8,742 nucleotides of DNA from an uncultured Eubacteriales bacterium (lineage in GTDB: Bacteria; Bacillota_A; Clostridia; Oscillospirales; Oscillospiraceae). Of this stretch, positions 1 through 6,792 are shown one piece after another. The DNA lies in NCBI GenBank assembly GCA_900556015.1, contig USNH01000025.1, positions 1 to 8,742 of the forward strand, written 5' to 3'. The notes beneath the pieces were generated by a model. That model was not told the DNA's origin. It worked only from the letters and a program-made list of their open reading frames with translations, and did no database searches. How positions within the stretch are numbered: the stretch's first letter is position 1; each line of letters starts with the position of its first letter. The position numbers and the translations under genes were made by a program.

Positions 1-768
1 GAATACTGTTTGCTGGACCGCACCTGCGGCCAGCTGGTGCAGCACACCATCTTCCAGCTGCCCTCCGCCATGGGCAAGGGTGTGCTGGTCACGCCCACGG
101 TACACGGCAACCTGCTGGTTGGGCCTACCGCCGTGGATCAGCCGGACAAGGATCGCACCGCCACCACGGCGGAGGGGCTGCGCTCCGTGGCGGAGACGGC
201 GGCCAAGAGCGTGGAGAACCTGCCCATGCGGGACGTGATCACCAGCTTTGCCGGACTTCGGGCGCACCTCAGCGGCCCGGAGGACGACTTCATCGTGGGC
301 GAGAGCACCGACGGCTTCTTCGAGGCGGTGGGCATCGAGTCCCCCGGCCTGTCCTCCGCCCCGGCCATTGGCCGGTATTTGGCGGAGCTGGCGGCGGCGA
401 AGCTCCACGCGGCGGAAAAGGAGGATTTCATCACCCAGCGCCGGGATATGCCCCATCCCCGCGAGATGGACTTCGCGTCCCGGCAGGATCTCATCGCCCG
501 CGACCCGGCCTACGGTCAGGTCATCTGCCGGTGCGAGGGCGTCACCGAGGGCGAGATACGGGACGCCATCCGCCGCGTGCCGGGCGCACGGTCGCTGGAC
601 GGCGTCAAGCGCCGTGTGCGGGCCGGTATGGGCCGGTGTCAGGGCGGCTTCTGCGGCCCGAAGGTCATGGAGCTGCTGAGCCGGGAGCTGCACGTGCCCA
701 TAACGGCGCTTACCAAGGGCGGCGGCGAGAGCCGCCTGCTGGCGGGGCGCACCAAGGAGGTGCTGTGA
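1..768 (+). CDS. FAD-dependent oxidoreductase, GlpA/LhgO-like, with C-terminal BFD-type [2Fe-2S] domain (5' end outside window)
   Basis: The reading frame is open from base 1, so this is the C-terminal 255 residues of a longer protein. The first part (visible residues about 1-135) resembles the substrate-side half of DAO-fold flavoenzymes, with segments such as GNLLVGPTA and a closing FAD-site stretch GIESPGLSSAPAIGRYLAEL. The second part (about 170-235) is a BFD-like ferredoxin module with four cysteines at visible residues 176, 178, 213 and 218, in the pattern CxC ... CxxxxC (VICRCEGVTEGEI; GRCQGGFCGP). This architecture is known from anaerobic glycerol-3-phosphate dehydrogenase subunit A and related 2-hydroxyacid oxidoreductases. 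The stop overlaps the next start as TGATG, so translation is probably coupled. The family call is firm. The substrate is not visible: glycerol-3-phosphate is likely, but another 2-hydroxyacid or polyol phosphate is possible. Confidence 0.85.
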   Translation, partial: EYCLLDRTCGQLVQHTIFQLPSAMGKGVLVTPTVHGNLLVGPTAVDQPDKDRTATTAEGLRSVAETAAKSVENLPMRDVITSFAGLRAHLSGPEDDFIVGESTDGFFEAVGIESPGLSSAPAIGRYLAELAAAKLHAAEKEDFITQRRDMPHPREMDFASRQDLIARDPAYGQVICRCEGVTEGEIRDAIRRVPGARSLDGVKRRVRAGMGRCQGGFCGPKVMELLSRELHVPITALTKGGGESRLLAGRTKEVL

Positions 769-2021
769 TGAAGGAAGTACAGCTTGCCATCGTGGGTGGC
801 GGCCCTGCCGGGCTGGCAGCCGCCGTCAGCGCCTATGACGAGGGCGTGCGCGACATTTTGATACTGGAGCGGGACAGCGAGCCCGGCGGCATACTGAACC
901 AGTGCATCCACGCCGGGTTCGGCCTGCACACCTTCGGTCAGGAGCTGACCGGGCCGGAGTACGCCCAGCGGTACATCGACGAGATGCGCCGCCGGGATAT
1001 TGAGCTGTGGACGGACTGCATGGTGCTGGATGTGTCCCCGGAGCGGGTGCTGACGGTCACGGGCCGGGACACCGGCTTGCAGCAGGTCAGGGCCGGCGCG
1101 GTGGTGCTGGCCATGGGCTGCCGGGAGCGGCCTCGCGGCGCGCTGAACATCCCCGGCACGCGGCCCGCCGGTATCTGGTCCGCCGGTACGGCCCAGCGGC
1201 TGGTGAATATGGAGGGCTGCCTGCCCGGACGGCGGGTGGTCATCCTGGGTTCGGGCGACATCGGCCTGATCATGGCCCGGCGCATGACGCTGGAGGGCGC
1301 GGAGGTGCTGGCCGTGGCGGAGCTGATGCCCTACTCAGGCGGACTGAAGCGGAACATCGTCCAGTGTCTGGACGACTTCAATATCCCCCTGTACCTATCC
1401 ACCACCGTAACGGAGATACACGGGCAGGAGCACCTCACCGGCGTGACGCTGGCCCAGGTGGACGAAAACCGCCGTCCCATCCCCGGCACGGAGCGGTATA
1501 TCGAGTGCGACACGCTGCTTCTCAGCGTGGGACTGCTGCCGGAGAACGAATTGAGCCGGCAGGCCGGTGTGACGCTGGACCGCGTCACCGGCGGGCCGTC
1601 GGTGTCCGATGACCTGTCCACCTCGCTGCCCGGCGTGTTCGCCTGCGGCAACGTGCTCCACGTCCACGACCTGGTGGATTTCGTGTCCCAGGAGGCTGCT
1701 GCCGCCGGACGCAGCGCCGCCCGTTTCCTGCGAAGCGGCCCTGCCCAGGGCGGGACGGTGGCGCTGGAGGGACGCAGCGGCGTGCGCTACACCGTGCCCC
1801 AGCAGGTACACCGAAGCAGCGGCGTGGTGACGGTGCGCTTCCGAGTGGGCCAGCCCTACCGAAACGCATCGCTGTGCGCCTACGCCGGTGATACGCTGCT
1901 CAAGCGCATCCCCAAGCGCATCCTGACCCCCGGCGAGATGGAGAGCTTCCCACTGGACACCGCCGCCATCCCCGCTGGCGCGGAGCGCGTGACCTTTGTG
2001 GTAGAGGAGGGACAGGCATGA
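768..2021 (+). CDS. NAD(P)/FAD-dependent oxidoreductase, second subunit of the GlpA-like redox complex
   Basis: The protein has 417 residues. The ATG at 768 is chosen because AAGGAGG at 754-760 sits seven bases upstream and the ATG overlaps the previous stop. The N-terminus carries an FAD Rossmann motif, GGGPAG (residues 10-15), followed by ERDSEPGGILNQC. A second dinucleotide fold, GSGDIG, lies at residues 161-166. The C-terminal FAD-contact segment GVFACGN is at 289-295, followed by VHDLVDFVSQEAAAAGRSAA. The layout is that of the pyridine nucleotide-disulfide oxidoreductase superfamily, but the redox-active CxxxxC disulfide of the classic members is not visible. It therefore probably passes electrons between flavin, NAD(P)(H) and the Fe-S partners. 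After residue 325 there is an extra region of about 90 residues, probably beta-rich. The neighbours are a BFD-containing flavoprotein and a DUF1667 protein, the usual three-gene set in Firmicutes. It plays the part GlpB plays in other anaerobic glycerol-3-phosphate dehydrogenases, but that equivalence is inference. Confidence 0.85.
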   Translation: MKEVQLAIVGGGPAGLAAAVSAYDEGVRDILILERDSEPGGILNQCIHAGFGLHTFGQELTGPEYAQRYIDEMRRRDIELWTDCMVLDVSPERVLTVTGRDTGLQQVRAGAVVLAMGCRERPRGALNIPGTRPAGIWSAGTAQRLVNMEGCLPGRRVVILGSGDIGLIMARRMTLEGAEVLAVAELMPYSGGLKRNIVQCLDDFNIPLYLSTTVTEIHGQEHLTGVTLAQVDENRRPIPGTERYIECDTLLLSVGLLPENELSRQAGVTLDRVTGGPSVSDDLSTSLPGVFACGNVLHVHDLVDFVSQEAAAAGRSAARFLRSGPAQGGTVALEGRSGVRYTVPQQVHRSSGVVTVRFRVGQPYRNASLCAYAGDTLLKRIPKRILTPGEMESFPLDTAAIPAGAERVTFVVEEGQA

Positions 2022-2371
2022 AACGAGAGCTGATCTGCATCGGCTGCCCCATGGGCTGCCATCTGACGGCGGAGATCGAGAACGGCGTCGTCACCCGTGT
2101 GACGGGAAATACCTGCCGCCGGGGCGAGGACTACGCCAAAAAGGAGTGCGTCGCGCCCATGCGTACCGTCACCGGCACGGTGGCGCTGCGGGGCGGCAGA
2201 CTGCCGGTGCTGCCGGTGCGTACCAACGGCGAAGTGCCGAAGGAAAAGGTGCTGGCGGTGGCCGAAGCGCTGCGGAGCGCCGTGGCCCAAGCCCCTGTCC
2301 GTGCCGGAGACGTGGTGCTGCGGAACGTGTGCGGCACGGGCGTGGATATTATTGCTGTCAAGTCCATGTAA
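2018..2371 (+). CDS. DUF1667 domain protein, small Fe-S-type cysteine-rich subunit
   Basis: The protein has 117 residues. Its ATG overlaps the previous stop (ATGA), with a GAGGAGG ribosome binding site at 2004-2010. The N-terminus reads ELICIGCPMGCHL, placing cysteines at residues 7, 10 and 14. A further cysteine follows at 33 (GNTCRRGEDYA) and another at 44. CxxCxxxC followed by a distant Cys-x-x-G resembles the [4Fe-4S] domain at the N-terminus of molybdopterin oxidoreductases, here as a stand-alone subunit without a molybdopterin domain. The rest (about 50-117) includes RTVTGTVAL, a VPKEKVLAVAEAL helix and GDVVLRNVCGTGVDIIA. DUF1667 proteins are regularly found last in operons with GlpA-like and pyridine-nucleotide oxidoreductases. 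This one probably carries an electron-transfer cluster for the complex. Cluster binding is inferred from the cysteine spacing. The gene ends just before a strong terminator, so it is the last of the operon. Confidence 0.85.
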   Translation: MKRELICIGCPMGCHLTAEIENGVVTRVTGNTCRRGEDYAKKECVAPMRTVTGTVALRGGRLPVLPVRTNGEVPKEKVLAVAEALRSAVAQAPVRAGDVVLRNVCGTGVDIIAVKSM

Positions 2372-2385
2372 ATCCATACAGACAA

Positions 2386-2423
2386 GCAGGGAGGCGCAAA
2401 CGCGCCTCCCTGCTGCTGTTTTT
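2386..2423 (+). terminator. Rho-independent terminator of the oxidoreductase/DUF1667 operon
   Basis: A 12-bp perfect GC-rich stem, GCAGGGAGGCGC (2386-2397) with GCGCCTCCCTGC (2402-2413), closes on an AAAC loop. One more A-T pair can form at the base. A run of five T follows at 2419-2423, a few bases beyond the stem. It lies 14 bases after the DUF1667 stop. Confidence 0.9.
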
Positions 2424-2463
2424 GTGACTTCGCTTATATATGACAGGGCAAAAGTGCCCATAA

Positions 2464-2491
2464 GAAGCAAAACGCCACGCTTTCGGCGTGG
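2464..2491 (-). terminator. Probable terminator of the minus-strand mini-gene
   Basis: Read on the minus strand, CCACGC and GCGTGG form a 6-bp stem (2486-2491 with 2475-2480) around the loop CGAAA, followed by CG and TTTTGCTTCTT. The stem is short but all GC except one pair, and the T tract starts two bases after it. It lies about 22 bases past the stop of the 25-codon ORF and faces the operon terminator at 2386-2423. It is weaker than the two other terminators in the window. Confidence 0.55.
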
Positions 2492-2513
2492 TGGTATCTT
2501 TCGTTGCGGGGCT

Positions 2514-2591
2514 TTACCGCTGGCTCTCGTGCCAGTCACAGTCCGCGAAGATCATGTCGTCCAGGTCGCCCCAGATCCAGGTTGTGGTCAT
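2514..2591 (-). CDS. Candidate 25-residue small protein gene
   Basis: The minus-strand ORF runs from ATG (2591-2589) to TAA (2516-2514) and encodes 25 residues. It begins MTTTWIWGDLDDM and ends DWHESQR. The product is acidic (six Asp plus one Glu against two Arg), contains three Trp and one Cys, and has no membrane segment or signal peptide. A ribosome binding site, AAAGGAG, lies at 2610-2604 with a rather long 12-base spacer. A promoter with consensus -10 lies at 2629-2657, and a terminator hairpin follows the stop. Together these form a complete transcription unit of roughly 150 bases. Codons are GC-rich like neighbouring genes although the DNA just upstream is AT-rich, which argues for a coding or conserved segment. 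I do not recognise the peptide. It could instead be a small regulatory RNA, and no function is claimed. Confidence 0.5.
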   Translation of the reverse strand: MTTTWIWGDLDDMIFADCDWHESQR

Positions 2592-2603
2592 AGTCTTATC
2601 ACG

Positions 2604-2610
2604 CTCCTTT
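2604..2610 (-). promoter_or_regulatory. Ribosome binding site of the 25-codon ORF
   Basis: AAAGGAG on the minus strand (preceded by G) matches the anti-Shine-Dalgarno well. The 12-base spacing to the ATG at 2591 is longer than the 7-10 bases of the other genes here. The only nearer start, a GTG at 2602, runs into a stop after four codons. Confidence 0.5.
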
Positions 2611-2628
2611 CATTCATTTTACAGCTAT

Positions 2629-2657
2629 ATTATATGGAATTACTTTATAAAAAACAA
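2629..2657 (-). promoter_or_regulatory. Sigma-A-type promoter for the mini-gene
   Basis: On the minus strand, TTGTTT (2657-2652) is followed after exactly 17 bases by a perfect TATAAT (2634-2629). Transcription would start near 2621, giving a leader of about 30 bases that contains the ribosome binding site. The surrounding DNA is AT-rich, so chance -10 matches are easier here. The exact spacing and the downstream ORF support the call. Confidence 0.55.
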
Positions 2658-2669
2658 GAATCATCTTGT
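2654..2669. promoter_or_regulatory. Palindrome overlapping the -35 of the mini-gene promoter, possible operator
   Basis: ACAAGA (2654-2659) and TCTTGT (2664-2669) form a perfect 6-bp dyad with a 4-base centre. It overlaps the -35 hexamer at 2652-2657. A dyad in this place is typical of a repressor or activator site. A weak RNA hairpin from transcription through the region is the alternative. Confidence 0.35.
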
Positions 2670-2735
2670 ATATATTATATAAAAATCAGGCAAAGTTTTA
2701 ATGCAAAGTACACAAAAACTTGAAAGCACGGCCTC

Positions 2736-2764
2736 TTGCGCCGGGAGGTGGGATATAGTATAAT
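2736..2764 (+). promoter_or_regulatory. Sigma-A-type promoter of mnmG-murT-gatD
   Basis: TTGCGC (2736-2741), a 17-base spacer, and a perfect TATAAT (2759-2764). The expected transcript start is near 2771, leaving a leader of about 30 bases before the mnmG ATG. No other good promoter is seen before murT or the gatD-like gene, so the three are probably one transcript. Confidence 0.7.
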
Positions 2765-2799
2765 TAAGTGTTACGAAATCCGGCGGAGGAAAGGACGGG

Positions 2800-4701
2800 A
2801 TGTCCGGCATGAGAGAATTTTACGGCGGCACGTTCGACGTGGCGGTGGTGGGCGCGGGGCACGCCGGCATCGAGGCGGCGCTGGCGGCGGCGCGGATGGG
2901 CATGAAGACCGTGTGCCTGACCGTCAGTCTGGACGCGGTGGGAAATATGCCCTGCAACCCGGCCATCGGCGGCACGGGAAAGGGACATCTGGTGCGGGAG
3001 CTGGACGCGCTGGGCGGCGAGATGGCCAAGGCGGCGGACAGGGCCTGCATCCAGTACCGTATGCTGAACCGGGGCAAAGGCCCGGCGGTGTGGTCGCTGC
3101 GGGCACAGGCGGACCGGCGGGAGTACCAGCAGGTGATGAAGCAGACGCTGGAGCAGCAAGAGAACCTAACGCTGCGGCAGGCGGAGGTGACGGAGGTGCG
3201 GTGCGAAAGCGGCCACGTGAAGGCCGTGGTGCTGCGTACCGGCGCGGTGCTGGAGGCGAAGGCCGTCATCCTATGTACCGGCACGTACCTGACGGGGCAG
3301 ACCATCATCGGCGAGTGCATCGAGTCCTCCGGCCCGGACGGGCTGCACCCGGCCAATGCGCTGACGGACAGCCTGCGGTCGCTGGGGCTGCCGCTGCGGC
3401 GGTTCAAAACCGGCACGCCGCCGAGGATACACCGGCGGAGCGTGGACTTCTCCAGGATGGAGATACAGGAGGGCGACGCTGATCCCCTGCCCTTCAGCTT
3501 TGAGACGGAGCACGTGCCGGAGAACCGGGCGGTGTGCTATCTGACGTACACCAACGAGGAGACACACCGCATTATACGGGAAAATCTGGACAGAAGCCCC
3601 ATCTACTCCGGGGTGATACAGGGCGTTGGCCCGCGGTACTGCCCGTCCATTGAGACGAAGGTGGTGCGCTTTGCGGACAAGCCCCGGCATCAGCTTTTCA
3701 TCGAGCCCATGGGGCTGCGGACGGAGGAGCTGTACGTGCAGGGGTTCTCCTCCTCCATGCCGGAGGAGGTGCAGACCGCCATGCTGCACACCATACCGGG
3801 GCTGGAGCACGCGGAGATCATGCGCCCGGCCTACGCCATCGAATACGACTGCATCGACCCGCTGGCCCTGCGGCCCACGCTGGAGGTGAAGGCCATCGGC
3901 GGGCTGTACGGCGCGGGACAGTTCAACGGCTCATCGGGCTACGAGGAGGCGGCGGTGCAGGGCTTTGTGGCGGGCGTCAACGCGGCGCTGGCGCTGAAGG
4001 GCGAAGCGCCGCTGGTGCTCAAGCGCAGCGAGAGCTACATCGGCACGCTGATCGACGACCTGGTGACGAAGGGCACGGAGGAGCCGTACCGCATGATGAC
4101 CAGCCGCTCCGAGTACCGACTGGTGCTGCGGCAGGACAACGCCGACGCACGGCTGGCTGCCATCGGACACCGCATCGGGCTGGTCAGCGATGCGCGGCTG
4201 CGGGCGGTGGAGGAAAAATACGAGGCCGTGGCCCGGGAGATCCGGCGGCTGGAGCACACCGGCGCGGCGGGCACGCCATCGCTGAACGCGCTGCTGGCGG
4301 AGAAGGGCACGGCGGCGGTGGACAGCGGCTGCCGCCTTATCGACCTGCTGCGGAGGCCGCAGCTGACCTACGACGACCTGGCGGCCTTTGACCCGGGGCG
4401 GCCCGCGCTGCCCCCGGCGGTGCGGGAGCAGGTGGAAATCTCGGTGAAGTACGAGGGCTACATCCAGCGGCAGCTGCGGCAGGCGGCGGAGTTTGAGAAG
4501 CTGGAGCGGCGGGCGCTGCCGGAGGACATGGATTACAGCGCCATACAGGGGCTGCGGCTGGAGGCACGGGAGAAGCTGAGCGATGTCCGCCCGCTGAATT
4601 TGGGGCAGGCGGGGCGTATCTCCGGCGTGTCCCCGGCGGACGTGGCCGCGCTGATGATATGGCTGCAAACACACACCAAGGAGGAGACGAACCATGGGTA
4701 A
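2800..4701 (+). CDS. mnmG: tRNA uridine-5-carboxymethylaminomethyl(34) synthesis enzyme MnmG (GidA)
   Basis: The protein has 633 residues, the usual full length. With MnmE it modifies the wobble uridine (U34) of certain tRNAs in the cytoplasm, using FAD and a one-carbon folate donor. Visible landmarks are the FAD motif [12 protein letters not shown] (16-27), [14 protein letters not shown] with conserved Cys52, [29 protein letters not shown] with conserved Cys281, [28 protein letters not shown] and the C-terminal [20 protein letters not shown]. By alignment the two cysteines correspond to Cys47 and Cys277 of the E. coli protein. The ATG at 2800 has GGAGG at 2785-2789 with ten bases between. 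A second in-frame ATG at 2809 would be too far from it. The gene has its own promoter. Unusually, mnmE and rsmG are not beside it, and its 3' end overlaps murT by eight bases. Confidence 0.97.
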   Translation: MSGMREFYGGTFDVAVVGAGHAGIEAALAAARMGMKTVCLTVSLDAVGNMPCNPAIGGTGKGHLVRELDALGGEMAKAADRACIQYRMLNRGKGPAVWSLRAQADRREYQQVMKQTLEQQENLTLRQAEVTEVRCESGHVKAVVLRTGAVLEAKAVILCTGTYLTGQTIIGECIESSGPDGLHPANALTDSLRSLGLPLRRFKTGTPPRIHRRSVDFSRMEIQEGDADPLPFSFETEHVPENRAVCYLTYTNEETHRIIRENLDRSPIYSGVIQGVGPRYCPSIETKVVRFADKPRHQLFIEPMGLRTEELYVQGFSSSMPEEVQTAMLHTIPGLEHAEIMRPAYAIEYDCIDPLALRPTLEVKAIGGLYGAGQFNGSSGYEEAAVQGFVAGVNAALALKGEAPLVLKRSESYIGTLIDDLVTKGTEEPYRMMTSRSEYRLVLRQDNADARLAAIGHRIGLVSDARLRAVEEKYEAVAREIRRLEHTGAAGTPSLNALLAEKGTAAVDSGCRLIDLLRRPQLTYDDLAAFDPGRPALPPAVREQVEISVKYEGYIQRQLRQAAEFEKLERRALPEDMDYSAIQGLRLEAREKLSDVRPLNLGQAGRISGVSPADVAALMIWLQTHTKEETNHG

Positions 4702-6079
4702 GCTGCGGTTTCTTTTCGCACTGTGGATGGCGAAGCTGTCCATCCCGGCGCTGAAGATCACCCGCCACAACGGCACGGATTTCCCCGGCAGTCTGGCGGT
4801 GAAGCTGTGTCCCGATTTCCTGAAATATATCGGCAAGCCCGCGCACATCGTGGCGGTGACGGGCACGAACGGCAAGACCACCGTGGCCAATATGCTGGGG
4901 GACGTGCTGACGGCGGAGGGCAAGCGCGTACTGAGCAACCGGGCGGGCAGCAACATCGTGTCCGGCATCAGCACGGCGCTGCTGAAGGGGTGCGACCTGC
5001 TGGGACGCATCCGGCCTGGCTATGACCTGGCGGTGCTGGAGGTGGACGAGCGCTCCGCGCCCAAGGTATATCCCTACGTGAAGCCGGAGTATATCGCGGT
5101 GACGAACCTGTTTCGGGACTCCATTATGCGGAACGCCCATCCGGGGTATATCGCGGACATCCTGACCCGCTCCTTCCCCCGGGAGAGCAAGCTCATCCTC
5201 AACGCCGACGACCTGATCTCCGGGTCTGTTGCGCCGGAGAACCAGCGGGTGTATTTCGGCATCGACCGGCTGCCCACGGACGTAACGGCGTGCGAGAACC
5301 TGCTGAACGATATGCGTATCTGCCCCAAGTGCGCGGGGAAGCTGCGGTACGAGTACCGCCGCTACCACCACATAGGCCGGGCGGTGTGCGAGAGCTGCGG
5401 CTTCCACTCCCCGGACAGCGACTATCTGGCCACGAAGGTGGACACCGCCGGGCATACCATGTGCATACGGGAGGGCGGCAGGGAGTATCCCTATACGCTG
5501 ATCGCCGACAGTCTGCACAACATCTACAACCAGGTGACGGTCATCGCCATTCTGCGGCAGCTGGGCTTTGACCACGGGACTATTGCCCGGCGGCTGGCGG
5601 AGGTGAAGATCCCCGCCAGCCGGCTGTCGGAGGAAAGGATCGGCGGCGTGAACGTGATCATGCAGATGTCCAAGGACAAGAACGCGCTGGCCTGCTCCCG
5701 GAACTTCGACTATATCCGCTCCAAGCCGGGGCGGAAGGAGCTGCTGGTGATGATGAACTGCATGGGCGTGGCGAAAAGCTGGTCGGAGAACCCCAGCTGG
5801 ATGTACGACACGGACTTTGAGTTTTTGAACGGCGATGACGTGACGTGTCTCGTCTGTGCCGGGCCGAGGGCCTACGACTACAAGCTGCGGCTGCTGCTGG
5901 CGGGCATCCCGGAGGAGAAGATACGGCTGGCGGAGGACGAGTTCGCGGCACTGGAGCTGCTGCCGCTGACACCGGGGGATGACGTGTATATCCTCTACGG
6001 TGTGGACGGTATGCCCTTGGCCCACCGGGTCAAGGCGCGGCTGAAGGAGATGCTGCTGGCAAAGGAGGGCGCGGAATGA
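4694..6079 (+). CDS. murT: MurT-like Mur ligase family protein (lipid II isoglutaminyl synthase-type synthetase subunit), divergent
   Basis: The protein has 461 residues, starting inside the end of mnmG, with AAGGAGGAG at 4678-4686. It has a Mur ligase ATP-binding loop, VTGTNGKTT (55-63), then EVDERSAPK, the MurT-type [15 protein letters not shown] and [14 protein letters not shown]. An inserted zinc ribbon has cysteines at 210, 213, 232 and 235. A C-terminal DUF1727-type domain holds [11 protein letters not shown], with Asp372 and Asp374 in the region that gives the catalytic triad aspartate in characterised MurT/GatD pairs. In those pairs MurT activates the D-Glu carboxylate of lipid II with ATP and takes ammonia from GatD. 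Here the segment before SWMYD ([12 protein letters not shown]) does not match the usual NDxxADGxDxSW pattern that I recall. The canonical lipid II role is therefore likely but unproven. The gatD-like gene follows with an ATGA overlap. Confidence 0.85.
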   Translation: MGKLRFLFALWMAKLSIPALKITRHNGTDFPGSLAVKLCPDFLKYIGKPAHIVAVTGTNGKTTVANMLGDVLTAEGKRVLSNRAGSNIVSGISTALLKGCDLLGRIRPGYDLAVLEVDERSAPKVYPYVKPEYIAVTNLFRDSIMRNAHPGYIADILTRSFPRESKLILNADDLISGSVAPENQRVYFGIDRLPTDVTACENLLNDMRICPKCAGKLRYEYRRYHHIGRAVCESCGFHSPDSDYLATKVDTAGHTMCIREGGREYPYTLIADSLHNIYNQVTVIAILRQLGFDHGTIARRLAEVKIPASRLSEERIGGVNVIMQMSKDKNALACSRNFDYIRSKPGRKELLVMMNCMGVAKSWSENPSWMYDTDFEFLNGDDVTCLVCAGPRAYDYKLRLLLAGIPEEKIRLAEDEFAALELLPLTPGDDVYILYGVDGMPLAHRVKARLKEMLLAKEGAE

Positions 6080-6792
6080 AGGTGGAGATCCTGTTCCCGG
6101 AGGTGTGCAACCTGTACGGGGACTTGCAGAACGTGTACTACCTGAAGCGGAGCTGCCCGGAGTTGGAGATCGTGGAGACGGACCTGCACAGCAAGCCCCG
6201 GTTTCTGGACGAGGACGTGGCGCTGGTGTATATGGGCAGCACCACGGAGCAGGGGCTGGCCCTGGCGGCGGAGGCGCTGCGCCCGTGGGCGGAGGACATC
6301 GGCAGGAAGGTGGACGGCGGGCAGCTGATGCTGCTGACAGGCAACGCCCAGGACGTGTTCACCGAGGCCATGGACAGCGACAGCGCCGAGACCATCACCG
6401 GGCTGGGGCTGCTGCCGGGACGGGCGAAATATACCATGATGAAGCGGCACAACAGCTTCTTTGTGGGGCGGTTCGAGGACATGGACATCGTGGGCTTCAA
6501 GAGTCTGTTCGGGTTCATTTATGACACCGGCGGCGCGCCGGGGTGGTTCGACACTCTGCGGGGCGTGGGGCGCTGCCCGGAGGAAAAGCGGGAGGGCTTC
6601 CGCCGGGGCGGGCTGATGGCCACGTCTCTCATCGGGCCGCTGCTGATACTGAACCCGCCGCTGTGCCGGTGGCTGCTGCGGCAGATGGGCGCGCCCTCGG
6701 ACACGCCGGCCTTTGAGGAGGCGGCCATGGCCAGCTATGAAAAGCGACTGGCGGAGTTCCGGCAGGAGGGCCGGGGTTGGCAGTATTCGTGA
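6076..6792 (+). CDS. GatD-like class I glutamine amidotransferase fold protein lacking catalytic Cys and His (pseudo-glutaminase)
   Basis: The protein has 238 residues, close to the usual GatD length of about 240. Its ATG overlaps the murT stop, and AAAGGAGG at 6061-6068 precedes it. The GatD frame is recognisable: CNLYGDLQNVYYLKR near the N-terminus, LVYMGSTTEQGLALAAEAL, GLGLLPG, KRHNSFFVG with Arg124, and TSLIGPLLILNPPL near the end. At the nucleophile position, where GatD has a CGGxQ motif, this protein reads LLTGNAQDV, with Thr88 in place of Cys. In the later HGPLL motif the His is Ile186. The NHG segment after IVGF is SLF. It can hardly work as a Cys-His glutaminase. It may be a structural or regulatory partner of MurT, or feed free ammonia. 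The ORF is intact with good codon use, so decay looks unlikely. Confidence 0.8.
   Translation: MKVEILFPEVCNLYGDLQNVYYLKRSCPELEIVETDLHSKPRFLDEDVALVYMGSTTEQGLALAAEALRPWAEDIGRKVDGGQLMLLTGNAQDVFTEAMDSDSAETITGLGLLPGRAKYTMMKRHNSFFVGRFEDMDIVGFKSLFGFIYDTGGAPGWFDTLRGVGRCPEEKREGFRRGGLMATSLIGPLLILNPPLCRWLLRQMGAPSDTPAFEEAAMASYEKRLAEFRQEGRGWQYS

Noticed and set aside
2446..2459. A small hairpin GGGCA-AAAG-TGCCC between the two facing terminators
   Set aside because: It has only a 5-bp stem and no following T run on either strand. It is too short to call a regulatory element.
1880..2539. A 219-codon minus-strand frame spanning the DUF1667 gene and part of the intergenic region
   Set aside because: It crosses two terminator hairpins, its product is His/Arg-rich, and it conflicts with the DUF1667 gene and the better-supported mini-gene.
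2488..2682. A 64-codon + strand frame in the intergenic region ending in a hydrophobic stretch
   Set aside because: It has no ribosome binding site or promoter at its start, and it overlaps the mini-gene on the opposite strand. The hydrophobic residues come from AT-rich DNA.
2301..2723. A 140-codon + strand frame running from inside the DUF1667 gene through the intergenic region
   Set aside because: It has no ribosome binding site, runs through a strong terminator, and its composition changes abruptly at the AT-rich stretch.
2372..2799. A riboswitch or T-box upstream of mnmG
   Set aside because: The promoter -10 is at 2759-2764, leaving a leader of only about 30 bases, too short for a structured regulatory RNA.
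3931..5010. A 359-codon open frame on the minus strand across mnmG and murT
   Set aside because: It is a shadow of the coding strand, with biased composition and no domain. Both sense genes have clear family motifs.
4337..6025. A 562-codon open frame on the minus strand across murT and the end of mnmG
   Set aside because: It is antisense to well-supported genes. Its product is Arg/His/Pro/Gln-rich low-complexity sequence typical of mirror frames in GC-rich DNA, with no recognisable domain.
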